Of a stretch of DNA of 39,230 nt, positions 8,501-16,562 are shown piece by piece (position 1 is the first letter of the stretch; each line of letters begins with the position of its first letter). Below the pieces are notes generated by a model that ran no database searches, was not told where the DNA came from, and was given only the letters and a program-made list of their open reading frames with translations. Both the position numbers and the translations under genes were made by a program. Source of the DNA: Dehalococcoidia bacterium UBA6495 (GTDB lineage Bacteria > Chloroflexota > Dehalococcoidia > Lucifugimonadales > UBA826); the NCBI GenBank assembly GCA_002435305.1, contig DJMH01000101.1, positions 2,135-41,364 of the forward strand, given 5' to 3'.

Positions 8501-10110
8501 AGAGGGGGATTGCTGACTTGTGCGAACAACTGCTTGAAATAATTGAACAATATTGGATTATGATCAGAAAGAAAGGCAAGAGGAACATCGTTGCCCATCG
8601 AACCAGTTGGTTCATACCCATTTAGCGCCATAGGCTCTAAAATCATTCTCAGATCTTCTAATGTGTATCCGAATGTGTTCTGTTGTTTTTTGATGTCGAT
8701 GATTTTTTCATCGGTTGCCTTTACCAGCTCGGGTAAATCTTCTAGAAATATCCTATTATTAGAAAGCCATTCCCCATATGGTTTGGAATCGGCTAAACTC
8801 GCTTTCAAATCGCGGTCGTTGACTAGCTCTCCTTTTTTTGTGTCTAATAAAAACATCCGACCAGGGTAGATTCTCTCCTTATAAAGAACTTTCTCAGGAG
8901 GGACGTCAATTACGCCAGTTTCAGAGGCCATTACTAACACATCATCAGTGGTTACTAAGTAGCGGCAAGGCCTAAGGCCATTGCGGTCTAATACTGCGCA
9001 GACTTTTATCCCATCCGTTCCTATCACAAGAGCGGGCCCGTCCCAGGCTTCCATCATGCTTGAGTGATATTCATAGAAATCTTTTTTCGATTGTTCCATC
9101 GGTATGTGATCACCCCAAGCCTCGGGTATCAACATCATCATTGAATGTTCTATGCTTCTGCCGGTGGCAAGAAGGAGTTCCAGTGCGTTATCAAGAGCTG
9201 CAGTGTCACTTTGACCCGGTTTAATAACGGGAATCAAGTTACCTATATTTAGATCTGGATCTGTTGATTCGAAAACCTGTTCTCTGGCTGACATCCAATT
9301 GGTGTTGCCTCGGACGGTGTTTATTTCACCATTGTGGATTATGAATCTGTATGGATGTGCTAGTTTCCAACTGCCTAAAGTGTTGGTACTAAATCTCGAA
9401 TGTACGAGAGCAAATGAACTGATGAGACTAGATTCAGTAAGATCTTTGTAAAAATCTTCTAGCTGTTCAGCCATTAGCAGGCCCTTATAAACTATGGTAC
9501 TCGAGGACAATGAGCATATATAGAAATCGTCAGCACTTTCTAAAGCGGCTGCTTCGATCGAAGACTCAATAGTTCTTCTCAGGAGGTACAAATCCCTGTC
9601 AATGTTTTCAGGAGCCCTTTCTTTGGGAGTAACAAAAAATTGAGTTATGGAAGGACACTCTCGGTTTGCAAGCACACCTATTTTTTCTGGATCTATTGGA
9701 ACTTGTCTCCATGCAAGAAGGTCATAACCTTGTTTCGAAACACATTCCTCAACCAGAGATCTACTTGACGCTGTTTGATGTTTGTCAGATGGTAAAAAGG
9801 CCATTCCCACACCGTATTGGCCCGGGTCGGGTAGATTGCATCCCATCGATGATAGTTCTGATTTAAAGAAATCATGAGGCATTTGTATAAGAATTCCTGC
9901 ACCATCCCCTGTCTCCGGATCAGCACCTGAAGCCCCTCTATGTGCCAAATTAGATAAAGCCTCTAATCCCTGTGAAACTATGGAATGAGACTTCTTTCCT
10001 TTTATGTTGGCAACCATTCCAACGCCGCAGGCATCATGCTCAAATATGGGGTCGTAAAGCCCTTGTTTAACGGATTTTTTTAAATTCGTATTTTCATATT
10101 GTGATTTCAT
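5554..10110 (-). CDS. gltB: Glutamate synthase, large (alpha) subunit
   Basis: Makes two glutamates from glutamine and 2-oxoglutarate. The 1518-residue protein has the full domain order: class II glutaminase with the nucleophile C28 (HDACGVG), exposed after removal of a 27-residue propeptide; a central domain; an FMN-binding synthase domain (GEGGQLPGHKV, GDTGGTGASP); the 3Fe-4S site CIMLRKCHLNTC; and a C-terminal GXGXG beta-helix (GNVALYGATGGQVFIRG). It lies 31 bp downstream of the glutamine synthetase ending at 10142 and overlaps gltD, so glnA-gltB-gltD reads as one operon for the GS-GOGAT cycle. No frameshift or missing catalytic segment is apparent. Confidence 0.97.
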   Translation of the reverse strand: MKSQYENTNLKKSVKQGLYDPIFEHDACGVGMVANIKGKKSHSIVSQGLEALSNLAHRGASGADPETGDGAGILIQMPHDFFKSELSSMGCNLPDPGQYGVGMAFLPSDKHQTASSRSLVEECVSKQGYDLLAWRQVPIDPEKIGVLANRECPSITQFFVTPKERAPENIDRDLYLLRRTIESSIEAAALESADDFYICSLSSSTIVYKGLLMAEQLEDFYKDLTESSLISSFALVHSRFSTNTLGSWKLAHPYRFIIHNGEINTVRGNTNWMSAREQVFESTDPDLNIGNLIPVIKPGQSDTAALDNALELLLATGRSIEHSMMMLIPEAWGDHIPMEQSKKDFYEYHSSMMEAWDGPALVIGTDGIKVCAVLDRNGLRPCRYLVTTDDVLVMASETGVIDVPPEKVLYKERIYPGRMFLLDTKKGELVNDRDLKASLADSKPYGEWLSNNRIFLEDLPELVKATDEKIIDIKKQQNTFGYTLEDLRMILEPMALNGYEPTGSMGNDVPLAFLSDHNPILFNYFKQLFAQVSNPPLDAIREELVTSLRGTIGEEKNLFSETPEHCRQITLRHPIITDLDLARIKSSSQKNLTAKTISTLFDPSGTSGFKDSLSRINKEASEAIKEGHSILILSDRGVDETHAPLPSLLATSAVHHHLIRKGERSKAGIVVETGEAREVAHFAALIGYGAAAINPYLAFATIRNQISLKEFETNIAADKAIHNYLSASHKGILKIMSKMGISTIQSYRGAQIFEAVGLNQSIIDEYFTWTPSRIGGIGIEEIGKEYISRHSFGFGTKRNSANLEVSQGGQYQWRRDGEYHMWNPNTIASLQHAVRENSWDSYEQFADFVDQETRLLSTIRGLLDFKKPNNPISINEVEPAEKIVRRFATGAISLGSISREAHETMAIAMNRIQARSNTGEGGEDHSRYTSDPNGDSRNSAIKQVASGRFGVTINYLTSAKDIQIKMAQGSKPGEGGQLPGHKVDEYIGGVRNSTPGVELISPPPHHDIYSIEDLAQLIHDLKNANPEARIHVKLVAEAGVGTIAAGVSKGHGDVVLISGDTGGTGASPESSIKHAGLPWELGVAETQQVLVMNDLRGRIVVQADGQIKTGRDVAIACLLGAEEFGLATGPLIALGCIMLRKCHLNTCSVGIATQDPELREKFAGKPEHVINYFFFIAEQLRKIMADLGIKKMDDMVGRTDLLDKRNLIEHWKTEGVDFSQLLHMPDVPEGVARHKIIDQDHSLEKALDNELIKDATVSIDTGKPITITKDIDNSYRTVGTTLSHMIAKKYGEDGLPEDTISLDFSGSGGQSFAAFLSKGVSIDLKGDSNDYFCKGLSGGKVMIRPHEKSTFTPEENIIIGNVALYGATGGQVFIRGIAGERFAVRNSGAEAVVEGVGDHGCEYMTRGTVVVLGPTGRNFAAGMSGGEAYVFDEEGNFESLCNKGLVSLEEVSEEKDLKHLRRLIELHKNHTGSKNAERILSDWNSMISKFVKVMPEDYKRVLVEREAQQEKKTVSANG

Positions 10111-10141
10111 CTATTTGCCAATGCATTGTCTTGCATATTCA

Positions 10142-11479
10142 TTAAAGAATGGGTAGGTACCGTTCTACTTCATATGCTGAAATTTGTGAAGAATACCTGT
10201 TCCACTCTATTTTTTTGTTCTCAATAAAACTATTAAATACACTGTCGCCCAAGGTTTTTTTGACCAGGTCACTCTCCTCGGTAACCTGTATAGCTTCCCA
10301 TAAATTTCCAGGTAGAGACTCTATCCCAAGAGAAGTTCTTTCTTCTTCCGACATCTCATGAACGCTGTTAGTTAACGAGGCGGGCATCTCATATTTATTG
10401 TCGATGCCTTCCAACCCAGCTGCAAGCATTACACTGAAGGCCAGATACGGGTTACAGGATGGGTCGGGTGCTCGATACTCAATTCTTCTAGAGGATTTTC
10501 GATCGGGTTTAAAGGAGGGAATTCTTATTAAATCCGATCTGTTGACCTCCGCCCATGTTATGTAAGTTGGTGCCTCATATGCTGGAACCAACCTTTTGTA
10601 AGAATTGACCCACTGGTTCGTTACCAGAGTTATTTCTCTGGCGTGCTTCATAAGTCCGGCGCAGAAATGTTTTGCTATGTTTGATAGGTGAGTCTCATCT
10701 TCCTCTCCATAGAACACATTTTCATCCCCTTTAAAGAGGGACATATGGGTATGCATTCCGTTGCCATTAATTTCAGCTACCGGCTTAGGCATAAAAGAAG
10801 CGTGATACCCTTTGCTCATTGCTATCTCTTTTACGACCAACCTATATGTCATGACAGAATCAGCCATTGTTAGAGCATCAGTATGTCGCAAGTCTATCTC
10901 ATGTTGGCTTGGTGCTGATTCGTGGTGGCTCGATTCTACTGGTATACCTAGTTCTTCTAACGTTAGAACCGTATCTCGTCTTAAATCTGTGCCTACGTCA
11001 GCAGAATTTTGATCAAAGTAACCACTGTCATCTAACCCTACCGTTGAGGTTGAATCCTTGAAGTAAAAATACTCAAGTTCAGGAGAAACATAGTAGGTAT
11101 AACCTTTCTCCGATGCTCGGCCAAGTGTTTTTTTGAGAACGGCCCGAGGGTCTCCTTCAAATTCCCTATCATCCGGGGTGATGATGTCGCAAAACATCTT
11201 GGCGACGGCATTTGTTTTGGGTCTCCAAGGTAAAAGACTAAAAGTGGTCGGGTCGGGTAGGGCATATAGGTCTCTTTCATCTGCCCGGGCATATCCTTCA
11301 ATTGCAGATCCATCAAACCCCATGCCTCTCGTAAGGGCATTCTCTAACTCTTCCACCGTGATAGCAAACCCTTTAATATTTCCCAATATGTCGGGAAACC
11401 AGAGCCGTATGAACTTTACGTCGTTTTCTCTGGCTTCTCGGAGAACGTATTCAACTGCCTCACTGTTTCTTTCCAACAT
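10142..11479 (-). CDS. glnA: Glutamine synthetase type I (GSI-alpha-like)
   Basis: ATP-dependent amidation of glutamate by ammonia. At 445 residues it has the short length of the GSI-alpha class. Visible signatures are GFDGSAIEGY, SPELEYFYF, NGNGMHTHMS (metal/ammonia site), NSYKRLVPAYEAP and RSDLIRIP. At the place of the adenylylated Tyr of enterobacterial enzymes it reads NSVHEM, so control by GlnE is not expected; alpha-type enzymes are usually controlled by feedback and transcription. The ATG is preceded by AAGGA about 8 bases upstream. It has its own promoter (11551-11579) and heads the operon with gltB and gltD. It is the second of two glutamine synthetases here and only distantly similar to its upstream neighbour. 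Confidence 0.94.
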   Translation of the reverse strand: MLERNSEAVEYVLREARENDVKFIRLWFPDILGNIKGFAITVEELENALTRGMGFDGSAIEGYARADERDLYALPDPTTFSLLPWRPKTNAVAKMFCDIITPDDREFEGDPRAVLKKTLGRASEKGYTYYVSPELEYFYFKDSTSTVGLDDSGYFDQNSADVGTDLRRDTVLTLEELGIPVESSHHESAPSQHEIDLRHTDALTMADSVMTYRLVVKEIAMSKGYHASFMPKPVAEINGNGMHTHMSLFKGDENVFYGEEDETHLSNIAKHFCAGLMKHAREITLVTNQWVNSYKRLVPAYEAPTYITWAEVNRSDLIRIPSFKPDRKSSRRIEYRAPDPSCNPYLAFSVMLAAGLEGIDNKYEMPASLTNSVHEMSEEERTSLGIESLPGNLWEAIQVTEESDLVKKTLGDSVFNSFIENKKIEWNRYSSQISAYEVERYLPIL

Positions 11480-11550
11480 TGGGAAATCCTTTTAGGAGGG
11501 GTTTGATGTCTTCTATTTATTCTTGTAATTAAGGAAAATATAGGCATTAA

Positions 11551-11579
11551 AGAGTAATCATTTGTGAAAAAAGTGTCAA
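11551..11579 (-). promoter_or_regulatory. Promoter of the glnA-gltB-gltD operon
   Basis: A perfect -35 box TTGACA (minus strand, 11574-11579) is followed after 17 bases by TACTCT (11551-11556), a weak -10. Together with the terminator just upstream, it indicates that this operon is transcribed separately from the first glutamine synthetase. The weak -10 could mean that an activator is needed. Confidence 0.55.
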
Positions 11580-11600
11580 ACAAATTTCACTCGTGGACAC

Positions 11601-11646
11601 CGGCAAAAATACAAATGCGCCGCTCCAGGAAAAGAGTGACGCATTT
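11601..11646 (-). terminator. Rho-independent terminator of the first glutamine synthetase gene
   Basis: On the minus strand AAATGCG...CTC pairs with GAG...CGCATTT (arms 11640-11646 and 11613-11619 plus inner pairs, one mismatch), followed closely by a short T-run (GTATTTTT). It lies 18 bases beyond the stop codon. Confidence 0.65.
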
Positions 11647-11663
11647 TAGAATAACTGGGTCAA

Positions 11664-13097
11664 TTACGCATCAAATGAAAGGTGGAATTCATATGGATGC
11701 GGTCGCAACCTCACTGGGTCAACATCATTTTCAGTCTTAAAACTTATCCAATTTTCAATGACATCTTCTGTGAATACCCCGCCCTTGAGTAAAAATTCAT
11801 GGTCATCCTGTAAAGCTTTAAGAGCCTCATCAAGACTTCCCGGCACTTGAGGGAAAGCTGCTGTTTCTTCAGCAGACAGCTCAAAAAGGTCTTGTTCAAG
11901 CGGCTCCCCTGGGCTGTAGCCGTTCTCTATCCCGTCGAGTCCTGCCATCAACATAGCAGCAAACGTAAGGTAAGGATTACAAGTTGGGTCTGCCGATCTG
12001 AATTCTACTCTTTTTGCACCAGGGTCATTGAAATACATTGGGATCCTGCATGCAGCTGACCGGTTTCTAGCTGACAACGCCAAAATTGTTGGGGCTTCGA
12101 ACCCTGGTGTTAACCTTCTGTAGGAATTCGTTGTTGGGGCTGCCAATGCCATTAAGGCCTTTCCATGTTTTATTAGACCACCGATATAGTTGAGGGCCAT
12201 TTGAGATAGTCCGGCGTATTCGTTTCCTGCGAATAAAGGTTCTCCATTTTTCCATATTGATTGGTGGACATGCATACCTGTCCCGTTATCATTAAATAGC
12301 GGCTTGGGCATGAAAGTCACTACCTTTCCATGTTGTTTGGCGACATTACGGACTGCATATTTATATGTCATCACATTGTCGGCAATTTCTAACAGAGGGC
12401 CAAACCGCATGTCTATTTCGGCCTGACCTCCAGTACCTACTTCATGGTGTTGGGCCTCTATCCTCATACCAAAATTGTTTACAAGGCTTCTTACCATTTC
12501 ACTTCTTAGATCTTGCGCAGTATCTACCGGAGATACTGGAAAATAGCCACCTTTGTATCTCGGCCTGTTGCCTTTATTGAGTGTTTCTCCATCCAGCATG
12601 TACTCGCTTCCAGAGTTCCATATTCCTTCATCAGAATTGACCTCGTGAAATCCATGGTTTGACTCATATCCGAATCTTACTGAGTCAAATATGAAAAACT
12701 CTACTTCTGGTCCCCAGAAGGAATCATCGCCAATCCCAGTACTTTTTAGGTACGCTTCGGCTTTCTTCGCCACATTTCTCGGATCTCTGGTGTAGTTTTC
12801 ACCTGAAACCGGGTCTTTGATATCTGCAATGCAGGTCACTGTGCCCTTAAAGAACGGGTCTACCTTCGCTGTGGGGGCGTCAGGGACTATCAACATATCG
12901 GATTTGTCAATTGATTGGAATCCCCTGATACTTGATCCGTCAAACCCTACGCCATTGTTCACTAATGAATCATCTACCTCACTTATGGGAACAGAGAAAT
13001 GTTGCCACGACCCAGGTAAATCAGTGAACTTTAGGTCCAGTATGTCGCACCCGTTGTCTTTCATTAACTTAAGTAATTCTGCTGATTCGTTTGCCAT
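11664..13097 (-). CDS. glnA: Glutamine synthetase type I (GSI-beta type) lacking the adenylylation Tyr
   Basis: A 477-residue glutamine synthetase, close in length to the enterobacterial GSI-beta enzymes. Signatures are GFDGSSIRGF, GPEVEFFIFD, NDNGTGMHVHQS, NSYRRLTPGFEAP and RSAACRIP. The C-terminal part aligns without gaps to the E. coli enzyme as I recall it. The segment that carries the adenylylated Tyr there (NLYDL) reads DLFELSAEE here, so Tyr is replaced by Phe and GlnE-type covalent control is excluded at this position. The ATG has GGAGG 8 bases upstream. It is monocistronic, ending at a terminator. An upstream array of phased GTTAC-like half-sites may be its operator. Confidence 0.95.
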   Translation of the reverse strand: MANESAELLKLMKDNGCDILDLKFTDLPGSWQHFSVPISEVDDSLVNNGVGFDGSSIRGFQSIDKSDMLIVPDAPTAKVDPFFKGTVTCIADIKDPVSGENYTRDPRNVAKKAEAYLKSTGIGDDSFWGPEVEFFIFDSVRFGYESNHGFHEVNSDEGIWNSGSEYMLDGETLNKGNRPRYKGGYFPVSPVDTAQDLRSEMVRSLVNNFGMRIEAQHHEVGTGGQAEIDMRFGPLLEIADNVMTYKYAVRNVAKQHGKVVTFMPKPLFNDNGTGMHVHQSIWKNGEPLFAGNEYAGLSQMALNYIGGLIKHGKALMALAAPTTNSYRRLTPGFEAPTILALSARNRSAACRIPMYFNDPGAKRVEFRSADPTCNPYLTFAAMLMAGLDGIENGYSPGEPLEQDLFELSAEETAAFPQVPGSLDEALKALQDDHEFLLKGGVFTEDVIENWISFKTENDVDPVRLRPHPYEFHLSFDA

Positions 13098-13182
13098 ATT
13101 AGCAATCCTCCATTTTTCTCTATTCGCTCATTTTATATAACAATGAGCACAGCCTAGTACCTTATGATTATCTTATTGCGCT

Positions 13183-13223
13183 GTTACGTTGTTATTGCGT
13201 CAATGTTAACAAAATGTAACAAC
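13183..13223 (-). promoter_or_regulatory. Phased GTTAC/GTAAC half-sites upstream of the first glutamine synthetase gene
   Basis: On the minus strand GTTAC, TTAAC, GCAAT and GTAAC occur at exact 11-base steps, one helical turn apart. The same stretch contains the palindrome TGTTAACA and inverted arms GTTGTTA/TAACAAC. The pattern recalls tandem binding sites of GlnR-like nitrogen regulators (gTnAC-n6-GaAAC), but the match is partial and no regulator gene is in the window. Confidence 0.3.
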
Positions 13224-13331
13224 CAACTAGTGTTGTTAGGTCAGACACCTCAGTATTAAGGCCAAGTTGTATCATTTCAGCCGGTTTAAGGTAAACTAAC
13301 GGGAGTGGACTTACAAGGATTGGAGACAGTT

Positions 13332-13961
13332 ATGAATAAGATGGAATTTGATATATTTTTCGATTTTGCTTGACCCTATGTTTACAATGCAGCCGTGTGG
13401 CTGGATGAAGTAAAAGGACACTACGGGGAGGATCTAAAGTTGAATTGGAGGAATTTTTCCTTACAACAGATCAACGCGAAAGATCCTGGAGATTGGAGGG
13501 TTTGGCAAGAAGAAGACTACACTTCTACCAGGTCTTTGATGGCATCGATAGCAGGGGAGGCGGCCAAGAGGCAAGGGGTGGAGCTTTTTGATAAATTTTT
13601 CTTGGCTTTGCTTACTGAAAGACATGGTGGGTCAAGAGCCCCATTGAACGACGATTCTTTTTTCATTCGGTTGGCAGAAGAATGCGGTTTGGACGCGGAG
13701 CAATTTAAATCTGATATGAAAGACCCAAAACTTGTAGATATAATTGCAAACGATCATACCGAGGCGGTCGAGGTACACGGAGCTTTCGGGACTCCTACCT
13801 TCATATTTGGTAACGGCCAATCCGCCTACCTAAAAACCTTTATTCCTCCAGCAGAGGAGTCTGTGGATGCCTTTAAACATTTTCTAGGATTGTTTGAAAG
13901 TAGGCCATACATAGGAGAAGTGAAGCGACCACAGCCCCCTTGGCCCAAAGGGGCGGTGTAG
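13332..13961 (+). CDS. DsbA/FrnE-fold oxidoreductase with in-frame TGA: candidate selenoprotein
   Basis: A 209-residue protein if TGA (13371-13373) at codon 14 is read as selenocysteine. ATG at 13332 has GGAG six bases upstream. The frame gives FDFA, then TGA, then PYVY; this is beta-strand 1 and the active-site turn of the DsbA/FrnE/HCCA-isomerase fold, where relatives have Cys or Ser before the Pro. The rest is an intact thioredoxin-like domain with the cis-Pro loop GTPTFIFG near residue 170. A GTG at 13395 could start a shorter frame, but it has no ribosome binding site and would omit the first strand and active site. A SECIS-like hairpin follows the TGA. There is no second Cys in the CxxC position, so it would act as a one-Sec enzyme. 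Alternatives are a point mutation from TGC/TGT or TCA, or a sequencing error. Confidence 0.7.
13390..13403 (+). promoter_or_regulatory. Candidate bacterial SECIS hairpin
   Basis: A perfect 5-bp stem CAGCC/GGCTG closes the loop GTGT. After one G-G mismatch two more pairs extend the stem. The loop starts 21 bases after the TGA and begins with G, which agrees with the known loose rule for bacterial SECIS elements (loop about 16-37 bases after UGA, G in the first two loop positions). Confidence 0.55.
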
Positions 13962-13983
13962 CCATATTTGGACAAATTTCTAA

Positions 13984-14658
13984 ATGTTGGTGAAGGTCGA
14001 ACATAGTTTTATAGATAAACATCTATTCCATCTGAGCCTTACGCATTCCTCCTGGGTTAACGAGTCTAATAATCACGACTGTCAATCTAATGAGCGGCTT
14101 GAATTTTTGGGTGATGCAGTCATTGATGCTGTGATAGCTCAGTCCTTGTATGAAAAATACCCGGATTTCACTGAAGGAGATTTGACCAAACTGCGATCAA
14201 ATATAGTGAATGGTGTGTCGTTGGCAAAGGTCGCAAGAGAGTTGGGTCTGGGAAATCATCTGCTATTGGGCAAGGGTGAAGAAGCCTCAGGAGGCAGGAA
14301 TAAGGAATCCAATTTGGCCAACGCCTTCGAGGCTCTGGTTGGAGCACTGTTTCTGGATAGAGGATATTCGGCTGCCAGTCAATTTATTTTGCAAAATCTG
14401 AATATTGAATCACCTGATATTAGAGGGGTGAAAAGCCATAATGATTCTAAAACAGATCTACAAACCTTAGTTCAGTCAAAAACATCATTCACACCGTATT
14501 ACAAGTTGATTTCTAAAGATGGACCTGATCATGATCCCACATTTGTTGTTGAAGTGAGGGTTGAGGATAAAGTTATGGGTACGGGGGTGGGCACTAGTAT
14601 AAATAAGGCTGAAATGGAAGCCGCTGCAAACGCCCTAACGAGATTTCAAAATTGCTGA
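13984..14658 (+). CDS. rnc: Ribonuclease III
   Basis: Double-strand-specific endoribonuclease for rRNA and mRNA processing. The 224-residue protein has the family signature NERLEFLGDAVID (residues 36-48, catalytic Glu and Asp), a second acidic site in NAFEALVGALFLD, and a C-terminal dsRNA-binding domain (about 153-222) ending in GTSINKAEMEAAANAL. The length is normal. It starts 22 bases after the DsbA-fold gene on the same strand with only a weak ribosome binding site, so the two are probably cotranscribed. Nothing else suggests a functional link between them. Confidence 0.95.
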   Translation: MLVKVEHSFIDKHLFHLSLTHSSWVNESNNHDCQSNERLEFLGDAVIDAVIAQSLYEKYPDFTEGDLTKLRSNIVNGVSLAKVARELGLGNHLLLGKGEEASGGRNKESNLANAFEALVGALFLDRGYSAASQFILQNLNIESPDIRGVKSHNDSKTDLQTLVQSKTSFTPYYKLISKDGPDHDPTFVVEVRVEDKVMGTGVGTSINKAEMEAAANALTRFQNC

Positions 14659-14747
14659 AGTTTTATTAGCTTGGTGGCTTTTTTAGGGTCTGTGATAACC
14701 TTGGCTCCGTCAACAAAGTTCAATCCGATTTTCAGGAGACGTTTCAC

Positions 14748-16391
14748 ATGGCGAAAGTAAGCGGTAATTATCTTATTGCTAGGACCTTGAAGGAAGAAGG
14801 GGTTGATACGCTCTTTTACCTAATGGGGGGACCAAATTTCGATACGATTATGGAGTGTCAGGATGTAGGCATTAGAACCATAGACTTTCGGCATGAACAG
14901 GCCGCTGCTATGGCTGCCCACGCATACTCTCGTGTCACAGGAAAACCTAGTGTGGTAATGGCTGCTTCTGGACCTGGTACTTTAAATTTATTGACAGGGG
15001 TATATACCGCATCTATTGACTGTGCCCCCATGGTTATTTTGGGTGGGGCCAGTGCAGTGCATGAAATAGGAAGAGATACTTTCCAGGAAGTAGATCAGGT
15101 AGGCATAATGCAACCGTTGTGCAAATATTGGCACAGACCCACTATGGCTTCTAGATTTCCGGAAGTCGTGAGTACTGCATACCGACAGGCTCAGAGTGGT
15201 AGGCCGGGGCCCGTATATATCGATTGCGGCGGAGATGTACTTTACGAGGAGGTGGAAGAGGAATCGGTACCAACACCTTCAAGGGCACTCAAGCGGACTA
15301 GACCAGTGGCTGCTTTCGGAGATATTGAAAGGGCTATGGCACTTATTGCCAACGCGGAAAGGCCGTTGCTATTTGCTGGTGGGGGTGCTTTTTTTTCTGG
15401 CGCGGCTCCAGAATTAGAAAAGTTTGTGGACGTAACTAGTATTCCCTTTTACACAGCTCCGATGTCGAGAGGTTTAGTTCCGGAAGACCATGCTGTTTCG
15501 TTTCAAGGAGCACGCTCCACTGCGATGAGAGAATCAGATGTTGTGTTAGTGGTTGGGACCCGAATGAATTGGATGATGAATTATGGGCAACGTTTTGCAC
15601 CGAATGCAAAGATCATACAGATAGATATTAATGAAGCTGAGCTTGGCCATAATCGGGATATAGAAATGGGTATTTTTGGAGATGCCAAGGCAGTCATGGC
15701 CCAATTATTGGAATTAGCCCAACAAAGGAGTCCGGATTTTTCTGGTGCACTGGAATCCCCTTGGATTGTAGGGTTACGCGAAGCCAATGAAAAAAGAATG
15801 GCCCAAACGGCCCCATTGCTCAATTCCGATCAGACACCTATACACCCTTTGCGCTTATGTAAAGAAATAGACGAATTTTTAGACAGAGATGCCATCGTCT
15901 CGGTGGACGGAAACGAGATTTTGCATTTCGGAAGGCAATCTATATCGACATATTTGCCTGGTCATCGGTTAAATTCCGGTGTGACTGGGACAATGGGGGT
16001 GGGATTACCATATGGGATTGGTGCGAAAGTAGCCAAACCAGACAAGCAAGTTCTTGTATTGCACGGCGACGGGTCTATGGGTATGAACGCCATGGAAATT
16101 GATACGGCAGTACGGCACAACCTGCCAGTAGTGACTGTGATAAGTAACAATGAAGGTTGGACTGCCCGTACCCCTGGTAAGAGAAAACCCGGTCGCGAAT
16201 TAGGATTCACTGAGTTTGATCGTATGGCAGAAGCTCTGCACGGCTATGGGGAGAAGGTGGAGGACCCTGCTGGGATCAAACCTGCCTTAGATCGGGCTTT
16301 TTCTAGTGGAAAGCCAGCTGTAGTTAATGTGAGAGTTGAACCCACCGCCGCTGGTGTATCTAGATCATGGGGTGGTTCCAGAATGGAGTAA
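14748..16391 (+). CDS. Thiamine-diphosphate-dependent enzyme (acetolactate synthase / 2-hydroxyacyl-CoA lyase superfamily)
   Basis: A 547-residue protein with the three domains of this superfamily. The N-terminal Pyr domain has the catalytic Glu (E50 in DFRHEQAAAMAA) and the ASGPGTLNLLTG loop; the middle domain contains RPLLFAGGGA; the C-terminal PP domain has the cofactor motif starting HGDGSMGMNAMEID and ending ISNNEGW (about 443-475). It could be an oxalyl-CoA decarboxylase or 2-hydroxyacyl-CoA lyase relative, a benzoylformate-decarboxylase-like enzyme or a catabolic acetolactate synthase; the sequence alone does not decide. There is no small regulatory subunit gene (ilvH) next to it, which argues against biosynthetic acetolactate synthase. 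A strong AGGAG site lies 8 bases before the ATG. Confidence 0.85.
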   Translation: MAKVSGNYLIARTLKEEGVDTLFYLMGGPNFDTIMECQDVGIRTIDFRHEQAAAMAAHAYSRVTGKPSVVMAASGPGTLNLLTGVYTASIDCAPMVILGGASAVHEIGRDTFQEVDQVGIMQPLCKYWHRPTMASRFPEVVSTAYRQAQSGRPGPVYIDCGGDVLYEEVEEESVPTPSRALKRTRPVAAFGDIERAMALIANAERPLLFAGGGAFFSGAAPELEKFVDVTSIPFYTAPMSRGLVPEDHAVSFQGARSTAMRESDVVLVVGTRMNWMMNYGQRFAPNAKIIQIDINEAELGHNRDIEMGIFGDAKAVMAQLLELAQQRSPDFSGALESPWIVGLREANEKRMAQTAPLLNSDQTPIHPLRLCKEIDEFLDRDAIVSVDGNEILHFGRQSISTYLPGHRLNSGVTGTMGVGLPYGIGAKVAKPDKQVLVLHGDGSMGMNAMEIDTAVRHNLPVVTVISNNEGWTARTPGKRKPGRELGFTEFDRMAEALHGYGEKVEDPAGIKPALDRAFSSGKPAVVNVRVEPTAAGVSRSWGGSRME

Positions 16392-16562
16392 CTTGAAAGT
16401 GTTCCTTGTAGTTTTTTAAATCACCGATAAATGCAAGGTACTTTCCCCTCCGAATTTATGAACTGTAAAGCGCAATTCAAACATTTTCTCTATTCGGAGA
16501 ATCCTTTAAAGTAGTCTGGTAATATCCAATGAACCTGACAAAAAAATAAAAGAGGTGTTTTC

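Noticed and set aside
13371..13373. Genome-wide reassignment of TGA as a sense codon
   Set aside because: Many genes in the window (thrC, tmk, rnc, folP, the MDR dehydrogenase, the glycosyltransferase) end with TGA at the expected C-terminus, so TGA is a stop here.
13395..13961. A GTG-started 188-residue frame as the true DsbA-fold gene
   Set aside because: There is no ribosome binding site before the GTG, and this start removes the first beta strand and the active-site turn. The frame upstream is protein-like (FDIFFDFA) and has a proper start, so the longer frame interrupted by TGA is the better reading.
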